64,000 nucleotides of DNA from an uncultured Geobacteraceae bacterium (GTDB lineage: Bacteria; Desulfobacterota; Desulfuromonadia; Geobacterales; Pseudopelobacteraceae), in NCBI GenBank assembly GCA_903939115.1, contig CAJAFV010000056.1, forward strand, positions 106,396 through 170,395, in the 5' to 3' direction. The translations under genes and the position numbers were made by a program. Under the pieces are notes generated by a model that saw only the letters and a program-made list of their open reading frames with translations, had not been told where the DNA came from and made no database searches. Below, piece after piece: positions 8,979-17,858 of this stretch; positions within the stretch are counted from its first letter, which is position 1, and the number at the start of each line of letters is the position of its first letter.

Positions 8979-9062
8979 GTAGGAGCGTCTTTCAGACGCG
9001 AATGTTGCAATAGTCACTTGTTTCAGGCCACTGAGGCAATCGCGGCAGGATGCCGCTCCTAC
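8979..9062. repeat. Inverted pair of REP-like repeats (REPIN arrangement)
   Basis: A forward copy at 8979-9001 (GTAGGAGC head, hairpin GCGTCT/AGACGC, CGCGA tail) faces an inverted copy at 9040-9062 (GCGGCA/TGCCGC hairpin, ending GCTCCTAC). They are separated by 38 nt between yhbY and the YyaL-like gene. The hairpin stems differ but covary, as expected for REP elements. Confidence 0.8.
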
Positions 9063-9064
9063 GA

Positions 9065-11200
9065 TTATGACAGCAGTCGGTTCAATTCATCGATCGTGGT
9101 AACGGCGGGGTAGCAGGTGCCTGGTACGCAGAGTGATAGTGAGAGGGGTGACGGCCCCTTCTCGTACCGGATAATCAGGTCCTTGATGGCGTGACTGTGG
9201 AGGGCCGCATTGAGTGCGAACGCTTCAGGGCTGCTCGTATCTCCGGAGAATGTTGCCGTAGGCGGATCCGCTGCCAAGAGTGTGAGGAGTTGCAGGGCGC
9301 CCAGATGGCCCAGCGGGTTCTGCTCCATATCGCTCAGGATTCCGCCCAGTGCCGCGCGTGCGAAGTCAAGGAGCTCCGGTCTGTCCTCAACCCAGGCCAG
9401 TCTATAAAGTAGATGGGCGGTGCGAGTAAATGCCGATGGCGTAACGCCGTCATGGTCAGATGATACGCGTGTCGGCATCTGCTCGGCGTCGTGTCCGGTG
9501 AGAGTGAATTCGCCGGAGTCGGAATCACGAAAAAGGTTCAGCATGTCTTCAGCAAGCGCTCGCGCCTCTGCCAACCAGCTCTTATCAAGAGTTGCCTCAA
9601 ACAGGTCCAGCACCCCTCCGGCCAGAAAGGCATAATCCTCTAGAAAACCGGGCACATCCGATGCCCCATTCAGATAGCTGCGCAGCACTCTGCCGTCTTC
9701 ACGGCGGAGCCTGTTGATGACAAACGTTGCTGCCCGGGCGGCAGTGATGGCGTATTCCGGCTTGTTGAAGGTGACCGCCGCTGTGGCGAGTGCCGAAATC
9801 ATCAGACCGTTCCAGGAGGTGATGATTTTGTCATCCCTCAGCGGGTGGACACGCTCTTCCCGCTGCTTCAGCAGTTTCGCACGACAGTGTGCCAATCGTT
9901 CGCTTGTCTCGTCTTCATGTAGTCGGTGCCGTCGGCAAAAATCATCCAGGGCGACCGGGGCGGTAAGAATGGTCTCTCCTTCAAAATTTCCCTCTTCTTT
10001 CACCGCATGGAAGAGGCAGAACAACCCGGCGTCAGATCCCAGACAGGCATCGATTACGCTCTTGTCCCATACATAAGATTTGCCTTCAACCCCTTCAGAA
10101 TCGGCATCAAGGGCCGAACAAAAGGCGCCTTCCGCAGTTTGAAGTTCCCGTGCGACAAACGTGAAAATCTCTTCAGTCATGGTGCGGTAAAAAGGTTCTC
10201 CCGTAGCCAGGAAGGCATCAGTCGTAACCCGGGCCAGCATGGCCTGATCGTACAGCATCTTCTCAAAGTGAGGCGCCAGCCAGAACTGATCGACGGAGTA
10301 ACGGTGCAGTCCACCACCAAGCTGGTCCCAGATGCCGCCGGCCCGCATCTTCCGCAGAGTATGGAGTGCCATTTGAAGAGTCCCTTCCCCTTCATGAAGC
10401 AGGGAAAAAATTCCCTCCCTTTCAAGGGGAGGGTTAGGGTGGGGATGGGGTAGGTGTTTCCCCTGCCCGATCAGCCAAATCAGATACATCGGCATCGGGA
10501 ATTTCGGGGCACTCCCAAAGCCGCCGTGTGTCGGGTCATAGATTCTCTTCAGGGTCTGCAGCGCTTTTTCGGTAATGGCCGTTATGTCAGGTGCACTCTC
10601 GTTTCCCACCTGCCTCCGCCCACTATCCAGCGCCTCCATGATTCCCTTGCAGTTTTTTTCAATCATGTCCGGACGTTGCCGCCAGAGTGTTGCGATATTT
10701 GTCAACAGTTCCATCAGGCCGCTCATGCCACGACCTCCTCGCTTGGGGAGGTAGGTAATCGCCATAAAAGGCCGTTTCTCGGGCGTCATGAAAATATTCA
10801 GTGGCCAGCCGCCACTCCCGGTCAACGCCTGCGCCACAGCCATATAAAAATCATCAATGTCGGGGCGCTCCTCCCGATCGACTTTAATGCAGACAAAATA
10901 GCGGTTCAGGAGCGCCGCAACTTCTTCATCCTCAAATGATTCATGGGCCATGACGTGGCACCAGTGGCAGGTCGCGTAACCGATTGAAAGCAGAATCGGC
11001 AGACTCTCGGAGCGCGCTCTTTCAAAGGCTGCCGGACTCCATTCATACCAGGCCACCGGGTTTTCCGCGTGCTGCAGCAGGTAGGGGGAACGGGCGAAAA
11101 TCAGGCGGTTGAAACGTTCGCCGCCGTCAGCGGGAAGAGTTGTCTTGTCAATCGCCATCAGGCCGGCGACGTAGGCGGCGGTGTTGATAGAGGAAGTCAT
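9065..11200 (-). CDS. YyaL/DUF255 thioredoxin-domain protein with a six-hairpin-like C-terminal domain
   Basis: The 711-aa protein starts after AGGAG with a poorly conserved N-terminus, then [19 protein letters not shown] and the redox site [14 protein letters not shown] (CHWC). [10 protein letters not shown] and [11 protein letters not shown] follow, the hallmark of the spermatogenesis-associated-protein-20/YyaL family. The C-terminal two thirds resemble alpha/alpha-barrel glycosidase folds ([15 protein letters not shown]). The biochemical role is unsettled. Between GQGKHL and [12 protein letters not shown] lies a 23-residue Pro/His/Glu-rich insert encoded by a repeat-like sequence (see separate feature). 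The gene stands alone, with a REPIN downstream. Confidence 0.88.
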   Translation of the reverse strand: MTSSINTAAYVAGLMAIDKTTLPADGGERFNRLIFARSPYLLQHAENPVAWYEWSPAAFERARSESLPILLSIGYATCHWCHVMAHESFEDEEVAALLNRYFVCIKVDREERPDIDDFYMAVAQALTGSGGWPLNIFMTPEKRPFMAITYLPKRGGRGMSGLMELLTNIATLWRQRPDMIEKNCKGIMEALDSGRRQVGNESAPDITAITEKALQTLKRIYDPTHGGFGSAPKFPMPMYLIWLIGQGKHLPHPHPNPPLEREGIFSLLHEGEGTLQMALHTLRKMRAGGIWDQLGGGLHRYSVDQFWLAPHFEKMLYDQAMLARVTTDAFLATGEPFYRTMTEEIFTFVARELQTAEGAFCSALDADSEGVEGKSYVWDKSVIDACLGSDAGLFCLFHAVKEEGNFEGETILTAPVALDDFCRRHRLHEDETSERLAHCRAKLLKQREERVHPLRDDKIITSWNGLMISALATAAVTFNKPEYAITAARAATFVINRLRREDGRVLRSYLNGASDVPGFLEDYAFLAGGVLDLFEATLDKSWLAEARALAEDMLNLFRDSDSGEFTLTGHDAEQMPTRVSSDHDGVTPSAFTRTAHLLYRLAWVEDRPELLDFARAALGGILSDMEQNPLGHLGALQLLTLLAADPPTATFSGDTSSPEAFALNAALHSHAIKDLIIRYEKGPSPLSLSLCVPGTCYPAVTTIDELNRLLS
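10382..10450. repeat. Repeat-like palindromic insert, in frame within the YyaL-type gene
   Basis: The 69-nt stretch contains CCCTCCCTTTCAAGGGGAGG and GGGTGGGGATGGGG, a pattern familiar from dispersed intergenic repeats. A related piece occurs at 25917-25962. It encodes PNPPLEREG on the minus strand and inserts 23 residues without breaking the frame, at a position where other family members have a short loop. Confidence 0.6.
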
Positions 11201-11319
11201 GAGGTTCTCCTTAGTTGATTCTTTTACACTATCTCGATTGGGGGTGTCAGTACAACGAAGGGGGCATACAACAATGGGGTCACTTGCTATGTGGCTTTAT
11301 CTCCAGAAAACAGTTGAGA

Positions 11320-11667
11320 TCAGTCCTGATTTTCAGAAGTTTGAATATTCAATAACTCATCCTGCAACATCGGTACATCCTCCACAACCGACCTCCATAC
11401 CGTCGCAAGATCTACGCCGAAATATTGATGTATCAGCTTGTCTCGAAAACCCGCCAGGTCTCTCCAGGGAATAAAAGGGTAACGATCCCTAAAGGGTGTA
11501 GAAATATTTTTGGTCGCCTCACCGACAATCTCGAACTGCCTGATCACTCCATCTTGCACCAGGCGGTTCTCCAAAAAAGATTCCTGACCCATTCTGCTGG
11601 TATATATTGTTATCTGTCGCAAGGCATCAATGATATGCGCGAGATAGACCAGATCATCTCGAATCAT
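11320..11667 (-). CDS. hepT: HepT-type RNase toxin (DUF86)
   Basis: The 115-aa helical protein carries RDKLIHQYF, the R-x4-H-x-Y active-site motif of HepT HEPN RNases, near residues 75-83, preceded by IVGEATKNIS. It partners the MNT-domain protein encoded immediately upstream, whose stop overlaps its ATG by 4 nt. In characterised pairs MntA AMPylates the HepT tyrosine to silence it. Intact motifs suggest a working pair. Confidence 0.9.
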   Translation of the reverse strand: MIRDDLVYLAHIIDALRQITIYTSRMGQESFLENRLVQDGVIRQFEIVGEATKNISTPFRDRYPFIPWRDLAGFRDKLIHQYFGVDLATVWRSVVEDVPMLQDELLNIQTSENQD

Positions 11668-11951
11668 AAAGAGATTACCTTCATCTCGCGCCGTATGCGG
11701 TCAATGAGATACGGGCTGACAGCCTGTTCAGTCAATAGATCGATTTTTACACCGAGTAGTTCTGACAGCTCACGTTCAATACGAATAATTCCGAGAAGGC
11801 TTTTCTGCTCTTTGAACCAGACCATGAGATCAAGGTCGCTGTCTGGTCGCGCCTCGTTCCGCGCATAAGATCCAAAAACGCCTACTTTTTCAGCGCCCTG
11901 CTGGTGCATAAAACTGATAATTTTATCGTCAAACGGGGTGATCTGCGCCAT
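11664..11951 (-). CDS. mntA: MntA-type nucleotidyltransferase antitoxin
   Basis: The 95-aa minimal nucleotidyltransferase has GVFGSYARNEARPDSDLDLM, the GSx10DxD motif with both metal-binding Asp residues. It should transfer AMP to the adjacent HepT toxin. The order antitoxin-toxin and the 4-nt overlap are the usual arrangement. The 120 nt upstream (to 12073) are AT-rich, but I could not fix a convincing promoter. Confidence 0.9.
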   Translation of the reverse strand: MAQITPFDDKIISFMHQQGAEKVGVFGSYARNEARPDSDLDLMVWFKEQKSLLGIIRIERELSELLGVKIDLLTEQAVSPYLIDRIRREMKVISL

Positions 11952-12073
11952 GTCTTAAATATCCTTCCGGATGAAGCGTGCAAGAAGTTACAAGTCACTA
12001 ACTGATACCACAATATAGTGTTCTCAACAATTGCTAAACAATAAAACGTACCATTGACTTCCCGCTATACATC

Positions 12074-14074
12074 CTAATCTCCCAACATTTGGGCAAAAAA
12101 ATCAGCGGCCAGATCTCGAGGTGCTTCATCTTCCGCAGTAACTGTTGTTCCACTCAGCAGATGTCCCGGAATTTCGGCGAGGAAGCGACTCGGCTTTTGC
12201 CTTTCCACCGCGCCGTATTTGCGCCGCGTCATGCAGCGCGAGATAGTCAGGAATTTTCTGGCCCGCGTGATTCCTACGTAACAGAGGCGGCGCTCTTCAG
12301 CTACCGTCGGGTCTTCTTCGATCGAACGTTTGTGGGGCAGCAGATTTTCCTCCATCCCGACCAGCCAGACATGGCTGAACTCCAGTCCCTTACTCGAGTG
12401 CAGCGACATCAGTGTGACAGCATTAGTCCCATGTTCCTTGCCATCCTCAGCCGGCTTTTCCTCGTCCAGTAACGAGATCCGCTCAAGGAATGCCGAGAGG
12501 GTCGCCCGTGGGGTCTGGGCTTCATAGGCCGCCAGCGAGTTTACTACCTGTTCGATATTCTCGATCCGTTTGCGGGCCTGGGGGGCATCATTCAGGGTTC
12601 GATACAGCTCGTCTTCAATTCTCAGGCGGTTGAAGAGTGCGTTGACCTGTGCTCCCATATTGAAACTGGTAAAGCCCGCCATAACCTCTTTCATCATGGT
12701 GTGAAAACCGAGTACCGTTTTCCGGCACGAGGGGGAAATTTCTTCAATTTCACCTACCCGGCCCAGAGTCTCAAAGAGTGGAATGTCGTGATTCATTGAC
12801 CACTGGTTCAGTTTTATCAGTGTCGTATCGCCGATTCCCCGGCGGGGAAAGTTGATGATGCGCAGTAATGAGGCCTCATCGCTCGGGTTATCGATCACCT
12901 TGAGATAGGCAATGGCATCTTTGACCTCTTTGCGCTCATAGAACTGCTGGCCGCCGATGACGACATAGGGGATGCGCTCAAGCCGCAGTTTCTCTTCAAA
13001 AGCCCTGCTTTGCGCGTTGGAACGGTACAGGATAGCCAAGTCTGCCCAGCGCAGCTTTTCCCGATACTGCTCAAGCATGATCTGTTCAACGACCTTTGCC
13101 GCCTCGTCCTCTTCGCTGTCAGCTATAATCAGATCGATCTCACGCCCTTTGCCGTCTGATGTCCAGAGCGCTTTATCCGTGCGCACCGTATTGTTTTTGA
13201 TGACACTGTTGGCGGCGTCCAGAATAGCTCCGGTGGAGCGATAGTTCTGTTCCAGCTTGATGGTCACGCAGCCGGGGTGGTCCTGGGCAAAATTGAGGAT
13301 GTTCTGTACCTCTGCTCCGCGCCAGCCGTAGATGGACTGGTCATCATCGCCGACGACACAGATGTTGCCATGCTTCCGTGCCAGGAGTGAAATCAGCAGA
13401 TATTGCGAGGCGTTGGTGTCCTGATATTCATCGACCATAATATAGCGAAAGCGCTGCTGCCAGTGATCAAGAATAGCCGGAGTGGTTTGCAGGAGCCGCA
13501 CGGAGAGCATGATGATGTCGTCGAAATCGATGGCATTAAAGCCCTTCAGCAGCTCCTGGTAGCGCGGGTACACTGCGGCGGTCGCGATTTCCAGCGGATC
13601 ATTCCTGTCCGGGGTAAATTCTTTCGGACCGATAAGGCGGTTTTTCAGGCCGGATATTTTCCAGAGAATCCGGTCAGGATCAATCTTCTTCGGGTCGATA
13701 TCGCGTTCGCGAACCGCTTGACGAATGACCCCGGACTGATCGGAGGTGGAGTAGATCGAAAAATTCGGCTTGAAGCCGAGCGCCCGGATGTCGCGTCGGA
13801 GGATGCGTACGCCAAGTGAATGGAATGTTGATATTACGATATCTTTTGCAAGCGCTCCCGCCATGCCACGCACGCGTTCGTTCATCTCCTTGGCAGCCTT
13901 GTTGGTAAAGGTGACCGCTAGAATGTTTTCAGCCGGAACGTGCAGATCTTTCAAAAAATGGACAATGCGGGTTGTTATAACCTGGGTCTTGCCCGAACCG
14001 GCCCCGGCCAGAATCAGCAGGGGGCCGTCTACCGTGTTGACGGCGCGTTGTTGTGGTGGATTGAGTCTTTTCAT
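12074..14074 (-). CDS. rep: ATP-dependent DNA helicase Rep (UvrD/Rep family, SF1A)
   Basis: The 666-aa protein starts MKRLNPPQQRAV and has Walker A ILAGAGSGKTQVI, motif Ia VTFTNKAAKEM, Walker B MVDEYQDTN, GDDDQSIYGWRGA, LEQNYRST, LMSLHSSKGLEF and VGITRARK. Length and N-terminus are closer to E. coli Rep (about 670 aa) than to UvrD/PcrA (over 700 aa with a C-terminal extension). It is a 3'-5' translocase that clears proteins ahead of replication forks. It is transcribed alone, divergently from ppk. Confidence 0.9.
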   Translation of the reverse strand: MKRLNPPQQRAVNTVDGPLLILAGAGSGKTQVITTRIVHFLKDLHVPAENILAVTFTNKAAKEMNERVRGMAGALAKDIVISTFHSLGVRILRRDIRALGFKPNFSIYSTSDQSGVIRQAVRERDIDPKKIDPDRILWKISGLKNRLIGPKEFTPDRNDPLEIATAAVYPRYQELLKGFNAIDFDDIIMLSVRLLQTTPAILDHWQQRFRYIMVDEYQDTNASQYLLISLLARKHGNICVVGDDDQSIYGWRGAEVQNILNFAQDHPGCVTIKLEQNYRSTGAILDAANSVIKNNTVRTDKALWTSDGKGREIDLIIADSEEDEAAKVVEQIMLEQYREKLRWADLAILYRSNAQSRAFEEKLRLERIPYVVIGGQQFYERKEVKDAIAYLKVIDNPSDEASLLRIINFPRRGIGDTTLIKLNQWSMNHDIPLFETLGRVGEIEEISPSCRKTVLGFHTMMKEVMAGFTSFNMGAQVNALFNRLRIEDELYRTLNDAPQARKRIENIEQVVNSLAAYEAQTPRATLSAFLERISLLDEEKPAEDGKEHGTNAVTLMSLHSSKGLEFSHVWLVGMEENLLPHKRSIEEDPTVAEERRLCYVGITRARKFLTISRCMTRRKYGAVERQKPSRFLAEIPGHLLSGTTVTAEDEAPRDLAADFFAQMLGD

Positions 14075-14246
14075 GAAGTAAGGTGTAGCATAAAGAGGGA
14101 GGAGGATGCAAATTGCGATGAATCAGCTGTACGGAAAACATGATCCTGCGGAACTATTCCTCAATTTACGATGAAACGTGTTGCAGTCGCAGTTAAATTG
14201 GGTACAATCATGACATGTGGTTAATTTTACTGAAACTGGAGAGCAT

Positions 14247-16505
14247 GTGAAAGTCACCCAAGCCAAAAAGAAACAGCCTGCCAAAAAAATAAAAAAAGCA
14301 CCGGGTGCGACAGTTTCAGTAAAGCCGGTGAAAGTCAAAAAAATAAAAACAGTTAAAGCCGCCAAGCCGGTTGAACCGTTATCTGCCCCGATACCAACAG
14401 TCCCTCAATTCGATCTTCACGACAGTCAATGGTTTTTAAACCGTGAGCTGACCTGGCTCTCTTTCAACCGCCGGGTACTCCACGAAGCGGAGGATGATCG
14501 TACGCCGCTGCTTGAGCGACTCAAATTCATAGCTATTGTCAGTGCTAATCTGGATGAATTTTTTATGAAGCGCATTGGCGGCCTGAAGCAGCAGATCGGT
14601 GCCGGAATGCGGGAACTGTCGCTTGATGGCCGCACCGCCCGCCAGCAGGTGACGGAATGTCAGGCTGAAGTGCGCGATATTGAGGCCCGCAAGGAGCGGG
14701 AGTTCCAAAATATATGCACTCTGCTGGAAGATAAAAATATCCTGATTGAGAATTATGATGAATTGACACCCAAAGAAAAGAAGCTGCTGCGAGAATTTTA
14801 TTATGCAAACATATTTCCGCTGTTGACGCCGCAATCAATAGATCCCGCTCACCCATTCCCATTTATCTCAAACCTGTCGCTCAATCTGCTGGTCTCTCTG
14901 CAGTACCCCAAGGCCAGGCTAAACTCACTGGTACGGATCAAAGTGCCGGTTAATGCCGGAACTCCGCGCTTTATAAGGATCGGCAAGGGCGACCATTTCA
15001 TCCGGCTTGAAGAGGTCATGATGAACAACCTGGATATGCTGTTTCCAGGTATGGATATTATGTCGTGCGAGCTTTTTCGTGTGACCAGAAATGCCAATAC
15101 CGAAAAGGATGAAGAGGAGGCCGACGATCTGATGGAGATGATCGAATCGGAGCTGAAGGAACGGAAATTTGCCCCGATTGTGCGACTGGAGATTGTCGCC
15201 GGCATGAATCCGGTTCATCGTGGGCGTCTTGCTGCCGAGTTGGAACTCAATGAAGAAACTGACGTTTTTGAAGTCCCCGGTCTGCTTGCGATGCGGGACC
15301 TTTTTGAGCTGACAAAACTCGACTTTCCTCGCCTGCATGACCCGCCGCATCACCCGGTTGATCATCCGAAGCTGCAAACGCAGCGTAACATTTTTCATGT
15401 CATACGGGAGGTCGGCTCGATTCTGCTGCAGCATCCGTATGAATCATTTTCTACCTCTGTTGAACGCTTTCTGCGTGAGGCGGCGACTGATCCCAAGGTG
15501 CGTGGTATTAAAATGACGCTCTACCGCACTTCAAAGCAGAGCCGGATTATTGATGCTCTGATACTGGCAGCTCACAACGGTAAACAGGTTGCCGTCGTTG
15601 TCGAGTTGAAAGCCCGCTTTGATGAGGCGACCAACATCAGTCTCGCAGAGCGGATGGAAGAAGCGGGAGTACACGTCACGTATGGTGTCATCGGCTTGAA
15701 GACCCACGGCAAGGTTATTCTGGTCGTTCGCCAGGATTACAATGCCCTGCGCCGCTATTTCCATATCGGCACCGGCAATTATCATTCAGATACCGCCCGG
15801 CTGTACAGTGATGTCGGGATGTTGTCCTGTGATCAGTTCATCGCTGAGGATGTTACCGAACTGTTCAATTTTCTCACTACCGGTTTTATGCTGAAACGAA
15901 AATACTCCAAGCTCGCTCTCGCCCCTCGAATGCTTAAACAAGCGCTTCTTGAAAAAATAGAGCGTGAGATTTGTTGCCATCGTACCGCCGGTGGCGGACT
16001 CATTCAGTTTAAAATCAATGCTCTTGAAGATGGCGATGTTGTAAAGGCGCTCTATCGGGCCTCCATGGCCGGAGTCAAGATCGATCTTATTGTGCGTGAT
16101 ACCTGCCGTTTGCGGCCGGGGATTCCCGGGCTTTCCGAAACTGTCACGGTCATAAGTATTGTCGGCCGGTTTCTGGAACACGCACGAATCTATTATTTTC
16201 ACAACGGTGGCGCCGATGAATATTTTATCGCTTCTGCCGATGCCATGAAGCGCAATCTGGAAGCCCGCGTAGAAATTCTTTGCCCTGTGGAGCCGGTGGA
16301 GTTGACCAGGGAGCTGCGCATCATATTTGATACGCATCTGGCTGACCAGCGTTCTGCGTGGGAAATGCAGCCGGATGGCACCTATGTTCAGCGCACCCCT
16401 GCTGATGGCAATGGTGATGGGAGCCATCGCTTACTGATAGCGAGAGCTTTGAAAAGAGTTACTGATAATATGAAAAAGAGGAAGGTCAAAAAAATAAGAA
16501 AGTAG
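14247..16505 (+). CDS. ppk1: Polyphosphate kinase 1
   Basis: The protein (about 752 aa) has FLNRELTWLSFNRRVL at the start of the PPK N-domain, SANLDEFFMKRIGG and the two phospholipase-D-like catalytic regions, with GLKTHGKVILVV (probable phospho-acceptor His) and FHIGTGNYHSDTARLY. It polymerises phosphate from ATP into polyphosphate. I chose GTG 14247, 5 nt after GGAG; an in-frame GTG at 14217 has no ribosome site. Before the PPK domain is a Lys/Ala/Pro/Val-rich low-complexity extension of about 45 residues that most homologues lack, and the C-terminus is also basic (MKKRKVKKIRK). Confidence 0.92.
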   Translation: MKVTQAKKKQPAKKIKKAPGATVSVKPVKVKKIKTVKAAKPVEPLSAPIPTVPQFDLHDSQWFLNRELTWLSFNRRVLHEAEDDRTPLLERLKFIAIVSANLDEFFMKRIGGLKQQIGAGMRELSLDGRTARQQVTECQAEVRDIEARKEREFQNICTLLEDKNILIENYDELTPKEKKLLREFYYANIFPLLTPQSIDPAHPFPFISNLSLNLLVSLQYPKARLNSLVRIKVPVNAGTPRFIRIGKGDHFIRLEEVMMNNLDMLFPGMDIMSCELFRVTRNANTEKDEEEADDLMEMIESELKERKFAPIVRLEIVAGMNPVHRGRLAAELELNEETDVFEVPGLLAMRDLFELTKLDFPRLHDPPHHPVDHPKLQTQRNIFHVIREVGSILLQHPYESFSTSVERFLREAATDPKVRGIKMTLYRTSKQSRIIDALILAAHNGKQVAVVVELKARFDEATNISLAERMEEAGVHVTYGVIGLKTHGKVILVVRQDYNALRRYFHIGTGNYHSDTARLYSDVGMLSCDQFIAEDVTELFNFLTTGFMLKRKYSKLALAPRMLKQALLEKIEREICCHRTAGGGLIQFKINALEDGDVVKALYRASMAGVKIDLIVRDTCRLRPGIPGLSETVTVISIVGRFLEHARIYYFHNGGADEYFIASADAMKRNLEARVEILCPVEPVELTRELRIIFDTHLADQRSAWEMQPDGTYVQRTPADGNGDGSHRLLIARALKRVTDNMKKRKVKKIRK

Positions 16506-16531
16506 CTGGTTCGCCCCCCCTCCCATATCGC

Positions 16532-16588
16532 GTCCTTCAGCCGGCCGGCTTTGCCCTTGTCGAGATGAAGGACGTGTCCTTTTTTTAA
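16532..16588 (+). terminator. Possible terminator after ppk1
   Basis: An 8-bp stem (16532-16539, gtccttca, with 16566-16573, tgaaggac) encloses a GC-rich loop containing ccggccgg and is followed after 6 nt by a T run. The long loop makes it less than ideal. Confidence 0.45.
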
Positions 16589-16718
16589 AAAACGCCCCTG
16601 AAAATGAAAAAAACAGTTGCTATATAACAATTTTATATTTATATAAACGCTACCATAAGAATAAAGAATAAATTCAGATAGATTTACATCAGCAGAAGCT
16701 TCTGAAAGGGGGTTAGGA

Positions 16719-17855
16719 ATGAGTAAGCAAAATAATTGTGATGTTTTTGAAAAAGCAGAACAAAGTTTAGAAACACGGGAATACTCGATTGGCGAGGTTC
16801 TCAAACAGCGAGGGGTCTCCCGGCGTGACTTCCTCAAGTTCTGTACCGCAATGACGGCGGCACTGTCGCTGCCGGCATCATTTGCTCCCTCCGTAGCTCA
16901 GGCCTTGGACGAGGTGAAGCGTCCGACGCTGGTCTGGATGAACTTCCAGGATTGCACCGGTGATACAGAAGCGCTGCTGCGTGCCGCCAATCCGACCGTC
17001 GGTGAGATCATTCTTGATATTCTGTCAGTAGATTATCACGAAACGATTATGGCCGCTGCCGGGCATCAGGCCGATGAAGCGCTGGAAGCTACAATTACCA
17101 AATACAAAGGCAAGTACCTCTGTGTTGTTGAAGGTTCCATTTCAATGAAAGATGATGGTGTGTATGGCTGCACCAGCGGTAAAACACATCTGGAACTGGC
17201 CCGCAAGGTATGTGGCAGTGCCCTGGCAACGATTGCCATTGGAACCTGTGCTGCGTATGGCGGTATTGCCGCTGCTGTTCCCAATCCGACCGGTGCCGTC
17301 GGCGTTAAAGAGGCGGTCCCCGGCGCCACCGTCATCAACCTGCCCGGTTGCCCGTGCAACGCTGATAACCTGACCGCTACGATAGTGCATTATCTGGTCT
17401 TCGGCAAAATACCCGCCATGGACAGCAAAGGTCGTCCACTCTTTGCCTATGGGAAGCGCATTCATGATAACTGCGAGCGGCGTCCGCATTTCGATGCCGG
17501 CCAGTATGTTGAACATTGGGGTGATGATGCCCATCGCAAAGGCTTCTGTCTGTACAAGATGGGATGCAAGGGGCCGGCCACGTTCCACAACTGTCCGACC
17601 CAGCGGTACAATGAAAAAACCAGCTGGCCCGTTGCTTCCGGGCATGGCTGTGCAGGCTGCTCCGAACCGCAATTCTGGGATACCATGTCACCGCTGTACC
17701 GTCGCCTGCCCAATGTTCCCGGTTTCGGTATTGAAGCAACTGCCGACAAAATCGGGCTCGGCCTGGTGGCTGGAGTCGGTGCGGCATTCGCTGTTCATGG
17801 CGCTCTGAATGCGCTGCGTAAAGACAAAGAACCTGAAGAAACTAAGGAGGGATAA
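16719..17855 (+). CDS. Periplasmic [NiFe] hydrogenase small subunit (Tat-exported)
   Basis: The 378-aa protein has a Tat signal (SRRDFLKFC, then a hydrophobic stretch to AQALDE) and a C-terminal anchor helix (IGLGLVAGVGAAFAVHGA), like membrane-bound group 1 small subunits. Distal and medial cluster ligands are conventional: IHDNCERRPHFD, GFCLYKMGCKGP, FHNCPT and GHGCAGC. The proximal cluster motif is unusual: DCTGDTE has Asp where CTGC is expected, while GTCAAYGG and LPGCPC keep the other two Cys and add one. RBS is strong (aaagggggttagga). It heads an operon with the large subunit (3-nt gap) and cytochrome b. Confidence 0.93.
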   Translation: MSKQNNCDVFEKAEQSLETREYSIGEVLKQRGVSRRDFLKFCTAMTAALSLPASFAPSVAQALDEVKRPTLVWMNFQDCTGDTEALLRAANPTVGEIILDILSVDYHETIMAAAGHQADEALEATITKYKGKYLCVVEGSISMKDDGVYGCTSGKTHLELARKVCGSALATIAIGTCAAYGGIAAAVPNPTGAVGVKEAVPGATVINLPGCPCNADNLTATIVHYLVFGKIPAMDSKGRPLFAYGKRIHDNCERRPHFDAGQYVEHWGDDAHRKGFCLYKMGCKGPATFHNCPTQRYNEKTSWPVASGHGCAGCSEPQFWDTMSPLYRRLPNVPGFGIEATADKIGLGLVAGVGAAFAVHGALNALRKDKEPEETKEG

Positions 17856-17858
17856 CAT

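Noticed and set aside
14217..14246. Alternative upstream GTG start for ppk1
   Set aside because: No Shine-Dalgarno at 14217, whereas GTG 14247 has GGAG 5 nt before it; difference is only ten residues.
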